A stretch of 64,000 bases of DNA, from positions 33,027,501-33,091,500 of the forward strand of contig JABACO010000001.1 of assembly GCA_013339895.1 (NCBI GenBank). Direction: 5' to 3'. The position numbers were made by a program, and so were the translations under genes. This stretch comes from Ephydatia muelleri (taxonomy: Eukaryota; Porifera; Demospongiae; Spongillida; Spongillidae). Shown here one piece after another: positions 10,070 through 20,209 of the stretch; positions within the stretch are counted from its first letter, which is position 1, and each line of letters begins with the position of its first letter. Under the pieces are notes generated by a model. The model worked only from the letters and a program-made list of their open reading frames with translations, did no database searches and was not told the origin of the DNA.

Positions 10070-11470
10070 CTAGGTATTCACCATGACTTGTTGATGCCCG
10101 TTGTATGTTTTCATTCTAAAAGAAGCGGTCATATTGTTCATAACCATCACATGCACAACACTCACCCAATCCATCACAGCTAGGTTCATCCGCATTTTAA
10201 AGGTGTTAGTGTGGAAGTGTATGCTCTTGGGCAGGTAGGTTAGTAGCTGGTGGTTAAATGACTCCATCCAGAAGGTGTTTCGACACTGAAATTAGGACCT
10301 AATATTGATATAACTAGCAATACCTGCATAAAGCTACATACACGACAGAATGACCCAGCAAAGCGGTAGATAAGGGTTCTCTTCAGTGCATCCTCATATG
10401 CTTTAATGGCTTCACGCATGGTCAGGATTTATCTCTTTGGGTGGTAGCCTGGCTGGCGACAACGACTTTCTAAATGGCAATTAAGGTGGTGACCCTACAT
10501 GAAAGCAACAAAAAAAACATTCCCAAACACACACAATGACCGGACCATCAATGCTGCATGTAGAAATGCACACTACACATGTACGCATGCACACCCAGTA
10601 CCTGAAAGTGCTGACTTATATTCATAATCATGTTGCATAGAATGTCAGGGTTGCTGGCAAAGTTCTTCATGCACCAGTACAGGTGTACTTTGGTACTCCT
10701 TGCTGAAAAAAAATGGATAATGGCTTAAACGATTACAGGTGTACACTGGCTGAAAAAAAAAAAGGACAACACAGCACATACCCTTGTCTGAAAGTTGTGC
10801 AAACTACGTCTTATCTCTAGCTTTAACAGGTCCAGCACAGATCTTTATCATCTCTTTAGCCACATTCTTCGTGCCTGCATGATTGCAATCAATGCACACC
10901 AAATAAATTTTGATACCATACCATGCCATGTGTCATAGGAATTGACCATTCCAAGTTGTTCAACATACGTCTTTACAGTGGACTGGTAGTCATGGGCTAC
11001 CTCTGTGACGTTCAATCCTACATTATAAATTGGATGCATATATGTATGTGTAAATGATAACACAAACCTCTGGCTACAACTTGGGGTAAGACAATTTTCG
11101 TACATGCCACCTCTCTAGTCTGAGCTACTCTGTGCTCTGGTCTAGAGAGAGTGGTGATCCCAACAATCCTAAGTGTGCTGCCTTGCAAAAGTATATGAAC
11201 ACAGAGTACAAACATGCATACATGTACCTTCCAGCCATACAGGGTACTGTTGAGTGGTATGCATTAGCACTAGAATCATGCCGTGCATCAGTGATGACCC
11301 ACTGTTACAAAGAAATTAATTAAATCTATTGTATAAACCATGAGAAAACATCATACCTCTCCACTTGTGACGTACTCAGGGTTTGCCTTCACACGTTGCA
11401 CTGCTGCATTCATAGATTCTTCTGCTGAATCTGCTACAATTTGCTGGTACTGTCTGTGTATGTAAACTTA
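10070..11470 (-). pseudogene. Transposase-like gene Y, multi-exon
   Basis: The minus strand carries a series of short exons. In order: QYQQIVADSAEESMNAAV...EYVTSGE (about 11455-11370), TDARHDSSANAYHSTVPC (about 11300-11228), TLRIVGITTLSRPEHRV (to about 11065), GLNVTEVAHDYQSTVK and NSYDTWHG (to 10922), TKNVAKEMIKICAGPVK (from 10874), STKVHLYWCMKNFASN (about 10700-10605), ILTMREAIKAYEDALKRTL (about 10430) and ESFNHQLLTYLPKSIHF (10267 on). A 47-bp intron at 10875-10921 joins the WHG and TKN pieces exactly. One codon near 10812 reads TAG, so this copy is decayed. The ARHxSxxxxYHST and ESFxxxLLxYxPKxIHF patterns are known to me from multicopy transposase-like proteins; a DDE-type nuclease fold is inference. 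Confidence 0.55.
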
Positions 11471-11815
11471 ACAACCAGATTATAACATTAAATCAATGAC
11501 CAACGTATCACTAGTTAGTCATCTATACCTACCTGAATGGATGTATTTATTTGACAATACACTTATCTCTGCAAACTTGCAAAAGTTGATGAATTGAGAT
11601 GGCAACATGCCAGCACAGGTAAAGGCATGGATGAGCCTGCATGCATGGAGTGCAAGCTAAATTATTACTAGATGTTGTGCAGTACATGAGCATAGCTACT
11701 TACTTTTGGCTTGCCAAGTAGTGACCTGCAAGAACCCTAGAAGAAGCCCAAGTGCAAGCTACTTTGCAGTGTGGGCAGACAAAGCAAATTTGCACAATGC
11801 CTCCTTTCTACACAT

Positions 11816-12028
11816 TCAAACGAATTGTGATTTTAGAATACAACCAGCATAGGAGGATTTATGTACTATCATAAAGGACTCCAGCTGCCAAGTGGGACGT
11901 GGTCTACAGCAGTGTTGCTGGACCAAGCCCTGACAGAGACACCTAATAGCCTTGTGCTCAACCACGCAGAGCCTCTGATCGTCTTTGTCTTCATCTCCTG
12001 TGTATATGCCTACAAGAAAGGGCAGCAT
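11816..12028 (-). CDS. Unassigned minus-strand frame next to gene Y
   Basis: A 70-codon frame with several Cys/His residues (YTGDEDKDDQRLCVVEHKA, CLCQGLVQQHCC). It lies upstream of gene Y on the same strand and could be an upstream exon of it. No family is recognised, and the boundaries are not supported by clear splice sites. Confidence 0.2.
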   Translation of the reverse strand: MLPFLVGIYTGDEDKDDQRLCVVEHKAIRCLCQGLVQQHCCRPRPTWQLESFMIVHKSSYAGCILKSQFV

Positions 12029-12499
12029 AAAAGATCATTCACACCGGCCTTTTATTCTATAACTATGCATGTGCATATACATATGACGTTGGACCTACGC
12101 GTACCAGCGTATGCCTATACGTTACGAAGTTATGAAGCCTCGATACATTTATAAAAGTATAGTACACGTACCAGCTGGGTCCAAGAAAGAATGAGTAGAC
12201 TGGATGGTGGAGGGGGTCTTCGATGTGATCGAAAGCACAATGTCCAGCATCGCATTCATTAGGGTGGCTTTATGAGGTACTTTCATTAGGAAAAAGGATA
12301 CGTCTGGCACTGTCTACATGGAGTTTGAAGGCATCCTTCTCTGCCTCAGATGAGAAAGTCATTCCAACAAGCGAGAACCTACATCCAGCTGTCACCATAT
12401 TTAGCGATAACATGTACCTTCACGTGCCCTGTAATTACATTATTAGTACAAAGGACACGTTCTAGTTATGAGATGAACGATTGTAACTGTGTGTGTTTT

Positions 12500-12775
12500 T
12501 GTAGATGTGTCACTGTGGAGCAGGACCCGGATATGATTCACAGAACGCCATATTTGGCCGCTTAAAATCGCCTGGCCGGTCAAAAATTGAGCAGTCTACG
12601 CCCTTTTATACCACCTCTTCTCCTTTAAGTGCGCTGGTGCACTTGTTGGCAATGCCATTCAAAGGATGCACATTACATTTGAACTCAAGCAAATTAATGT
12701 CTAATTTGGACTTGAGATACTCTACAACACAGTGATGTACAGCCACTCTATCTGTCAGACATTCTTAAGATGTTT
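12500..12775 (-). pseudogene. Transposase-like gene X, central part 2
   Basis: The minus strand reads LTDRVAVHHCVVEYLKSKLD, then INLLEFKCNVHPLNGIANKC. After a frameshift it gives DCSIFDRPGDFKRPNMAF. In the multicopy family I associate with gene X, the DRVAVN...LLELKCNVHPLD segment follows the SWDSTSVDG segment found at 12867-13142. It is interrupted after 12500 by sequence belonging to element Y. Confidence 0.55.
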
Positions 12776-12866
12776 GATGATAGTGCATTGTACATGCATC
12801 AGATCTAGGTTTCTAAAATCTGCATATATTAAAACCACATCGTTTATGTAATCCATGATATGTACA

Positions 12867-13324
12867 CTATAGTCTTGAGTTGTCCCTCCTGGGTAGACCT
12901 AACTGCAAAACATATGAGACAGGAGGATCAGCTGGTATGATTTCATTGATATGATGTCCATCGACTGAGGTTGAGTCCCAAGATAAAGTGATATTGTCTT
13001 GTGTGTACCTTACTTCCCCTACTTGAAGGTCGCTAATTACTCCTAATACATATGCCATCATAGCAACTGTTGAGTTACATGGCAAAATGCTCAATGAAAC
13101 TCCAGATAGTTCTCTGATGGCAGCTTTAATTACTGAAAACATGCTGCGACAGGTACTTCATATTCTAAACAATAATTAATTGCTTTGCAGCATGCTGTGC
13201 TGTAACTGCCATTGTCACTGATCAATTGTGGTTGAGTGATTGTATCCGTACTCAAGGAATCATCAGAATCAACTACATCACTGGTTGCTTCAACATCAGA
13301 TTTCCTTTTCAACTTTATATTCAA
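12867..13324 (-). pseudogene. Transposase-like gene X, central part 1
   Basis: Two overlapping frames read continuously if one frameshift near 13135 is bridged: YSTACCKAINYCLEYEVPV, then FSVIKAAIRELSGVSL, LGVISDLQVGEVRYTQD and NITLSWDSTSVDGHHINEI. The TLxWDxTSxDGxHINE motif is the most distinctive part. A Ser/Asp-rich stretch precedes it. Function is unknown; its multicopy nature and neighbours suggest a transposase. Confidence 0.55.
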
Positions 13325-13428
13325 TTCCTATTCAACTCTTGTATAATTTTCCTTGCAATCTGGCGATGTTTCATATTTTTTTAACTTTTTTTTAATGTAA
13401 CCATCCTCTTAAAAATGTGAGTTTTTTT

Positions 13429-14015
13429 TTATGTAGCAATGTTTTTTAATAAGTTTGTGATAGTTTTATTTTGTTCCAGGTTTATTTTCATTAGATGTTG
13501 CTTTTTTTTACAAAGAGAACTTACATTGGAAACGTTCCTAGACAGAGCTCGCATATTTAAGTGATGATTTTTAAGTTTATTGAGTAGTAAAGCTTTCTGT
13601 GATCGCAGTGTTTGGTCTTGGACATAAGCATTGTCAAAACGGCTCTCCTGTTTCACACTTGCCGCAATCAGAACGCAGTAATTTAGGTTGTTGATGTTGA
13701 ATGATGTTCTTTGTTTCCACACTGATATCTGTCACAACGGAAGGGCTTGGCTGAAATACCGATGATGTTATATGATTTATTCTAGGTTGGCTAAAACAAG
13801 ACAGAATTCGTGTCTTGGTCCAAGAACCCTACTATTTTTTCCCAATTCCTTCCAATATTCTTCTTAAGAGAGTTGAATTTGCCTACAAATCGATTAACAG
13901 ATAGTCTTAATGCATGAATTTGTACTTCAATATTGCTTGCCTTGGCAACATGATCAAAAATATCACTTAGTCTATATGTGGTGGTTTCCATACTTTTTGT
14001 ACAGGTACTGCACAA
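13429..14015 (-). pseudogene. Transposase-like gene X, N-terminal coiled-coil region
   Basis: Two minus-strand frames, 14015-13791 and 13722-13429. The first has a CSTCTK zinc-binding-like pair, then LSDIFDHVAKASNIEVQIHA. The second is Lys/Leu/Asn-rich and helical (LRSQKALLLNKLKNHHLNM). Their order and strand match an N-terminal half for gene X, with a frame break between them. Assignment rests on position and style rather than a firm domain. Confidence 0.4.
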
Positions 14016-14877
14016 GTCTTTGTCTTATAATGGTACCTGAAGAATGTTACCATCATTAATGTCTGGATATAACGTTCAACGCACATAACGAAGTCCTTTA
14101 TAATGTCTTCATGGAGTGAAGAATAAGCCAGACTAAATTTTACTCTAATATAGGATGTACTTTTTATTTTTTGGTAGTTCTAAACAACGTCAACGCTCTG
14201 GTATCAATCTATGATTGTATGGGAGGAAAAAAACGGCGATTATTGTATATGTGATTTGGTGCCATCTAGAAAACACCCTGCACTGACACCAAAATGAATG
14301 AAACTACTCATGATACATAGTCCAGGGGTTATAGAATGAGTCAAAGTTGATCTCAAATGTGTCGTGTGACAAATAAGGTACGTATTAATTTGATGGAATT
14401 GATCCAATTTATGAGCGGTACGTACATGTATGTTTTCCAGTCTACTATTTTACCACTTTGTACAAGGTAAAAATGTAACCAAAAGTATCATCTTTCACTA
14501 AAACCATGTATATGAGCCTACTAAAGCATTATCGTGTACCTTTGGCTTGCTTTGGTAACGATCTCCTCCTAACCGTCGTGCCAATAATTGCATTGTTACG
14601 TGGTCTTCAATTTTTGTGTGCATTTTGGAAGGTGCGTGTGCATGGTGGTGTTTTTAATGTGCACGATTGAAGTATGGAGGAGCGTACCCGATGACACAGG
14701 GGGTTGAAGAATGGCCCACTTGATCGAAAGTGCATCGGTAATCGTACCGTTACTATAGAGACCCCCAAAAGAGATAGCAAGAGATAATGTAGAGTTGTGC
14801 ATGGTGGTGCTTTAAATGTGATTGAAGTATGCTAGACCTGACAACCTATTTGGTATCCCAGGAATTGAATTGTTAAA
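14016..14877. other. No gene recognised
   Basis: Intergenic or intronic sequence between the N-terminal part of gene X and the right direct repeat. A short partial self-similarity is present: GTGCATGGTGGTG followed by AATGTG...GATTGAAGTATG occurs at about 14636 and again at about 14797. Nothing else supported. Confidence 0.5.
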
Positions 14878-15240
14878 GCGTGCATTTTTGAGAAGGTGTT
14901 CGGTTGTTTTAAGTGATTTGGCTATGCCTACAATGCGAAACTACAAGTAATTGAGAGTGACATAAAAATGGTTGCGGTAAATTCACTAGTAGCAATTATG
15001 ACGTACTCACGTGTATATGTGGGGGTAATTATGTTGGCGGCTGTTTAATTATTCTTGGTCCTCGATGCATTCATCCAGCTTGCTGCCGATTTATAATAGG
15101 CAAGTTTCTTGCTGTGTGCTGTTTTCAACAGGTCGTTCCAATCACTTACTGAATATGTACCGCTTTGCTCGAATCAGAAGCTGGAGGGAGTTGCAGCGTA
15201 GATCGATACTAGTACACTGTAGCAATTTTTATGTCATGCC
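14878..15240 (+). repeat. Long direct repeat, right copy
   Basis: Same-orientation partner of 7456-7835. It begins GTGCATTTTTGAGAAGGTG and ends near GTCATGC. See the left copy for interpretation. Confidence 0.65.
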
Positions 15241-15788
15241 GCAGTTTTTACAGTGGAGAACAACCAATCTACAACAAATATAATTTAGTTTAGCAAATGA
15301 TGATATAAACACTAAAATTGGGCTACAATTCAAATAAGGTCGGTCGTATATAAGTAGCAGAAGTAGAATTTAAATCGTTTACCACGTCATCAGGTGATTG
15401 CACTTGGGCAAACGTAGTGCATAAGCAGTATTTCTTTTAAAAAAGGGTTGCAATACAACTTTGATATTTTTTCACATTCGTTTTATTGCTGCACATAATG
15501 CATATCAATAAGAACACAATTTATAAATTCAAACGGCACATTTGCTAACGCATTCTGTTAGGAAGATACAGAATTGAAAGGGTGAATAAATTATATACAT
15601 GCGCTTAATGAATGGCTATTAAACAATTGTGAAGGTTTTCGTTTACATGACCTTGCTTCCATCAAATAATATGAAAAACATATCAACTCTTCCCCAGACA
15701 CAGCAGTGAATAAATGAGTGTAAAAGTTGATGTACAATGAACTATTTTAGTGTATGGTCTTTATTCCTTTTTAATCCTTGACTACATG

Positions 15789-15889
15789 TGTAGTAGTAGC
15801 ACTTGAACAGTATTGTATATATTGGGTTATGTGTAATAATGTGGGCACGTGACGAGGGTTGATTTATTATTATTTGGAGACATTACACA
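15789..15889 (+). repeat. 5' LTR (101 bp)
   Basis: Starts TGTAGTAGTAGC and ends ACATTACACA. It differs from the right LTR by a small indel and a few substitutions. It is unusually short for a Ty3/gypsy LTR and contains no obvious TATA box beyond a TATAT run. Confidence 0.85.
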
Positions 15890-15903
15890 TGGTGGCAGCG
15901 GCG
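15890..15903 (+). promoter_or_regulatory. Putative primer-binding site
   Basis: TGGTGGCAGCGGCG begins immediately after the 5' LTR, the place where a tRNA 3' end primes reverse transcription. The tRNA is not identified. Confidence 0.5.
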
Positions 15904-15919
15904 AACAGTTCAATTTTTG

Positions 15920-16115
15920 TCGGCCGGATGAATGGTCTAAATAGGTTAGAAGATTCGAACGCTTTCGAGAGACATCTGGACTCTTCGACAAACCTCAATC
16001 TAACCAAGTAAATGCTCTATTATACTGTATGGGAGATGCGGCAGAGAACATTTTCCGCTCATTTAAACTGGATGAGACGAAAAAGGAACACGAAGACTAT
16101 CAGCTGGTTAAGACA
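15920..16115 (+). pseudogene. Gag N-terminal fragment of the gypsy element
   Basis: It reads RRFERFRETSGLFDKPQ, then QVNALLYCMGDAAENIF and FKLDETKKEHEDYQLVKT, the capsid start usual for Mag-like elements. One stop lies in the first codons, and the frame ends abruptly near 16115, where unrelated sequence begins. The rest of capsid, the zinc knuckles and the protease are missing. Confidence 0.7.
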
Positions 16116-16376
16116 TGTTGGTTGTCCTTCAGTTTACTCCCAACCTACTTAATATTCATGGCCGTTAAATAGTGATTAATAAAAACTTATCAACACATAA
16201 TCAACACATTGTAACATTTTTTACATTTTGTGATCGTTGTCATAGTGACACGAGTTCTAGATTGTGCTGTGTTAATTGCCTCTACGAGGAAGGCCTCTAA
16301 GCATGTGCAATCGCCTTAAGAAGACATATAAAGAGATGGACCATGTGCGTTTCACATTGTTAATCGCGGATAGCTT

Positions 16377-16658
16377 TTGGCGAAGATGGCTCAACCAGTT
16401 CGAGGTCCTAGGCTTTTTAGGTATCCGCTGATTGAACCCTTGACATATTTTGATCTGAGCCAAGAACTTGTGGACCATGCCTGTACTATTCGGTGGTGTC
16501 AGACAATGAAGCTCCTTCCGTCAAGTAAGACCTGCACGTGCGGAATACTGATTAACCTGGTGTCAAGGAAGAGAAGTCCAGCGCAGCAGCGGGGATGGCA
16601 GTGCCCTAGAAAAGGATGTGGGAAGGAGGTGGCACTCAGGAAAGGGACATTCTTTTGA
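16377..16658 (+). pseudogene. IS1595/ISXO2-like (Merlin-type) transposase N-terminus
   Basis: A 93-codon frame with a zinc-ribbon pattern: CTCGILINLVS as the first knuckle, then GWQCPRKGCGKEVALRKGTF as the second. The family continues with FFEGS. Here a one-base slip gives a stop exactly at that point, but the other frame reads GSMKDRFHFS. This is the DNA-binding head of an ISXO2-type transposase; the catalytic DDE part is absent. It sits inside the gypsy element between gag and reverse transcriptase, within about 16116-16740, as a nested remnant. Confidence 0.65.
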
Positions 16659-16750
16659 AGGTAGTATGAAAGATAGATTCCATTTTTCCCGATTCTCCTA
16701 CATTTAGGCAGTCACTTAGTAATCTCGCAGATCCTTAGGTTGTTGCACCA

Positions 16751-17580
16751 GTGGTCAACAAAAACTCCCGTTGGAAAGTAGTAGTTCCTAAGAGCAATGG
16801 TCAGGTTCGTATTTGTGTAGATCTTACTAAATTGAATGAGAGTGTTTGTCGAGAAAGGCACTTGCTTCCTTGCGTTGAACAAATTCTGGCACAGTTGGAG
16901 GGTGCCAAGGTGTTCTCTAAGCTGGATGCCAACTCAGGGTTTTGGCAAATAGAGCTTACACCAGAGTCAGCAAAACTGACAACATTCATTTCACCATTTG
17001 GCAGATTCTGTTTTAACTGTCTGCCATTTGGTATAACTTCAGCTTCAGAGCATTTTCAGAAGAGTATGTCATCTATTTTGGCGGGGTTCGATAGAGTTGT
17101 GTGCCTAATCCATGATATATTGGTGTTTGGACGGTCACAAAGTGAGCATGATAATCGTTTGCAGTACACCCTAGAAAGAATTCAGAATTCAGGGGTTACA
17201 TTGAACTATGAAAAATATGTGTTGTCACAGAACTCAGTCAAGTTTCTTGGTCAAATAGTTGACCAGAATGGCATTAAGCCAGATCTAGAGAAAGTGAATG
17301 CCATTGCTTGCATAGCAGAGCCGACCAATGTTAGTGAGATTCGACGTTTCCTGGGCATGGTGAACCAGCATAGCAAGTTCTCACTAAAACTTGCAGAACT
17401 GACAAACCCACTGCGGGACCTACTGAGCAAGAAGAATCAATGGATGTGGGGGGAAAAACAAAAAGATGCTTTTGACCAAGTGAAGAAGGAGCTTAGTAAG
17501 AGTCCAGTGTTAGCCTTGTACAGTCCATCATTAGACACAATGATTTCAGCTGATGCCTCCTCATATGGCCTAGGTGCTTA
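16751..17580 (+). pseudogene. Gypsy reverse transcriptase (single long frame)
   Basis: An open frame of 276 codons carries most of RT and the start of RNase H. Motifs in order: VVVPKSNGQVRICVDLTKLN, FSKLDANSGFWQIEL, FGRFCFNCLPFGITSASE, then the active-site strand CLIHDILVFG, KFLGQIVDQNGI, RRFLGMVNQ and the RNase H start SADASSYGLGA. The expected DD pair reads HD, so catalysis should be lost. The frame ends at a TAA in what should be a Gly-Ala-Val-Leu stretch of RNase H. The true start would be upstream in the protease, which is missing. Confidence 0.85.
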
Positions 17581-17792
17581 ACTTTTACAGAAACATGGTG
17601 AAGAGTGGAAACCAGTTGTATTTGTTTCCAGAGCACTGACAGAGACAGAACAGCAGTATGCACAGATCGAAAAAGAGGCTCTTGTGATCGGTCACCTGGG
17701 CATGTGAGCGCTTTGAGGACTACCTGCTGGGTATACCCTTTCTCATAGAGACTGACCATAAACCTTTAGTACCACTTCTTGGAAACAAAAGC
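17581..17792 (+). pseudogene. Gypsy RNase H continuation with frameshift
   Basis: After the stop the same frame reads LLQKHGEEWKPVVFVSRAL, then TETEQQYAQIEKEALVIG. A frameshift near 17700 is needed to continue into CERFEDYLLGIPFLIETDH. These are standard gypsy RNase H motifs (SRALTxxExxYAQIEKE, TDHKPL). No intact enzyme. Confidence 0.75.
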
Positions 17793-18350
17793 TTGAATGA
17801 CCTTCCACCAAGGATTCTGCGCTTTCGTCTGAGGCTCATGAGATATACCTACATGATTATGCATTCACCTGGTAGGAGTAAATTTACAGCCGATACACTC
17901 TCACGCGCACCAGTTTCTCAGCCCTTGACCATGGACAAGGAATCGCAGGATGTCACTGATGCATTTGTCAATATAGTGGTGATGCAGAACCTCCCAAATA
18001 GTGAGAAACGTTTAGAGGAAATACAACAGCACCAAACAAGAAATCCTATTTGCACACAGCTTAAAGCCTATTGCAAAGATGGATGGCCTGCAAAGAACAC
18101 ACTTAAAGGACCTGTTAAACATTATTGGTGTGTTTCTGGAGAGCTCACTATTCAAGGAGATCTTCTAATGCGAGGAAGCCGACTTGTAACACCAGCTACT
18201 CTGCGAGTAGGCATTTTACACAAGTTACATGAAGGGCACCTGGGAGTTATAAAATGCAGAGAGAGGGCTCGGCAGTCTGTGTGGTGGCCAGGTACGAGTA
18301 AACAGTTGGAGGATTTTGTACTGTCATGTTCAGTGGGTTGTAGGGATTAA
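17793..18350 (+). pseudogene. Gypsy RNase H end, linker and integrase zinc-binding region
   Basis: A 185-codon frame. It opens with PPRILRFRLRLMRYTY and TADTLSRAPV (end of RNase H/tether), passes a linker (KRLEEIQQHQTRNPI) and gives the HHCC-type zinc domain (LHKLHEGHLGVIKCRERARQ, then SVWWPGTSKQLED). The distal Cys pair falls at the frameshift at 18345. It is continuous with the RT frame upstream and the integrase core downstream. Confidence 0.8.
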
Positions 18351-18830
18351 GGAACTCAGAGGGCAGAGCCGCTCATTCCTACACCATTACCCGATCTTCC
18401 ATGGCAGAAAGTTGGCAGAGACCTTTTTGAATGGAAGGGATCATCACATCTTCTGGTTGTTGACTACTACTCGAGATATATTGAAGTTGCCAAGCTTTCA
18501 GCAACTACAGTGGATAGTGTTATTTTACACACGAAGTCCATATTTGCCAGACATGGCATCCCGGAGACAGTGGAGTCTGACAATGGACAAGCTAATGGTG
18601 AAGCTAAGCAGCCAGTATCTACAGTGAAGTACTTGTTAAAGAAGTCAGTGGATCCTTATTTGACCGTGCTTGTGTATAGAACAAGCCCTTTGAAGAATGG
18701 ATATAGCCCTTCAGAACTCTTAATGTGTAGGAAGCTCTGTTCCACACTTCCTATCCATCCTTCCCTGCTTTCTCAGAAAGTTCCAAATGTGGAAGAGCTC
18801 AAGCAAAAGGACATCACAGACAGCAGTTGA
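18351..18830 (+). pseudogene. Gypsy integrase core with internal deletion
   Basis: Across two frames it reads LLVVDYYSRYIEVAKLSAT, then SIFARHGIPETVESDNG, and jumps directly to QANGEAKQPVSTVKYLL and YRTSPLKNGYSPSELLM. The stretch normally lying between SDNG and QANGE (about 25 residues, including PQF and the region before the last acidic residue) is missing. The core is therefore deleted, not just mutated. Confidence 0.8.
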
Positions 18831-19291
18831 AAGTGAATTTTGATTCCCATCATGGATCACGTTTATTGAGTCCATTACATACAGGAGATACTGTGTGGAT
18901 TACGGACCATAGGTCGACTGGTGTGGTAGTGAAGGAGGTAGCGCCACGATCATATGAAATTACCGTTCAAGATGGAACAATGAGACGTAACAGACGACAC
19001 TTAGTTCGGTATCCTGGCAAAGATGTACAGGACCTTACACCACGACCTGAGGGACCTTCTGACAATGCAGCATTACAGAGTGAGGCGTCTCATGACACAC
19101 CCGAAAAACTGGATGTCACAATACAGCCAGAAGCCCCAGTTCATGAGGAACAGGAAAGTGATGATACTTCGATGGAGAGATATGTTGAACAGGAAGTCAG
19201 TGATTCTCTGAGCGAAAGAAATGTTGATCAAGAATCTGAAATACTATGCACAAGAAGTGGACGAATATCAAGACCTCCCTATCGATATTAG
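18827..19291 (+). pseudogene. Gypsy integrase C-terminal domain
   Basis: A 154-codon frame: HTGDTVWITDHRSTGVVV and VAPRSYEITVQDGTMRRNRR form the SH3-like fold. An acidic Glu/Asp/Ser-rich tail ends in CTRSGRISRPPYRY and a stop ten bases before the polypurine tract. This tail is typical of Mag/SURL-like pol proteins and marks the element's coding end. Confidence 0.85.
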
Positions 19292-19300
19292 AAAGGGAGG
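19290..19300 (+). promoter_or_regulatory. Polypurine tract
   Basis: AGAAAGGGAGG directly precedes the 3' LTR, the expected primer site for plus-strand synthesis. Confidence 0.75.
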
Positions 19301-19399
19301 TGTAGTAGTAGCACTTGAACAGTATTGTATATCGGGTTATGTGTAATAATGTGGGCACGTGACGGGTGTTGATTGATTATTATTTGGAGACATTACACA
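19301..19399 (+). repeat. 3' LTR (99 bp)
   Basis: Starts TGTAGTAGTAGC and ends ACATTACACA, matching 15789-15889 with one 2-bp deletion and about five substitutions. Confidence 0.85.
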
Positions 19400-20209
19400 C
19401 AAGTACGTTAGAATACGTGAATATGGAACACAAACGTGTGACGGACATGATAATAAATGAATGATGACGATTAAAAGAAACCAAAATTTAATCATCATTC
19501 GTTACATAATCTGCAAGTACATCTTCTCCATCTTCCTCTGTGATTGTAGTCGCAGTCATGACCTAATGCTGTAGGTCATGCATTGCTTCATCAACTAAGC
19601 TAATGTAAGCATTATGTCTTTGTCCCTCATCCCTCCTCCTCCCCCCACCTGTTCTCAAAGGTGGCTTCTCTCATAACCATTCATGAAAGTGCCTATAAGT
19701 TGGAGGTGGCAACTGAACTTTATAGCTACATCAGCTAGTAGCTGATCAGCCAACAACAATAAACATTTTATCCTGACCTGCTCCTATAAGTACCCTGAAG
19801 TATTATGTCCTGAATGGGAAAAATGATCTGTAATGATATAAATAAGTGGATATGTAAGTAATCTGGTGTAGCACACCCTCTGCAGGGACACAGATTAGCG
19901 TGTAAATGTGCATGTAGATGTACTGTTGTTAGCAGCACCATGCATTATTGTTGAGATTTCTATTGAACGCACACCAGTGATGCTATCGATACATCAACAA
20001 GTACTTTAATAGAGTAAAGAAAGTAATTATAATGGTTCCAGCTTGCTGGCATTTGCAGATCTACCTCGGTCTTCGGTCACATGACCGAGCCCTGGACAAA
20101 CTTTTGGTTTCCTCAGCAGTTCAAGCTTGAAGTTTAGGTTGTTGGTGCAACTGGCAATAAAGAAGTGATCTCACTGGTGCCACCAAATGTGAAGGACCTA
20201 CTGGTCCCC
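19400..20209. other. No gene; small hairpin
   Basis: Intronic sequence without recognisable coding potential. The only structured piece is CGGTCACATGACCG at about 20075-20088 inside a longer CTCGGTC...GACCGAG stem. Confidence 0.5.

Larger units (their letters stand above)
15789..19399 (+). mobile_element. Ty3/gypsy LTR retrotransposon (Mag/SURL-like) with nested insertion
   Basis: A 3.6-kb plus-strand element bounded by near-identical short LTRs (15789-15889 and 19301-19399). A primer-binding-site-like TGGTGGCAGCGG lies right after the left LTR and an AGAAAGGGAGG polypurine tract right before the right LTR. Inside lie gag, reverse transcriptase, RNase H, an integrase with a core deletion, and an integrase tail ending in the TRSGR..RPPYRY motif usual for this group. 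It is defective: frameshifts, a lost active site and a foreign transposase fragment in place of late gag and protease. I see no clear target-site duplication (ACATG left, CAAGT right). Confidence 0.85.

Noticed and set aside
15780..19405. Target-site duplication of the LTR element
   Set aside because: The five bases left (ACATG) and right (CAAGT) of the LTRs do not match.
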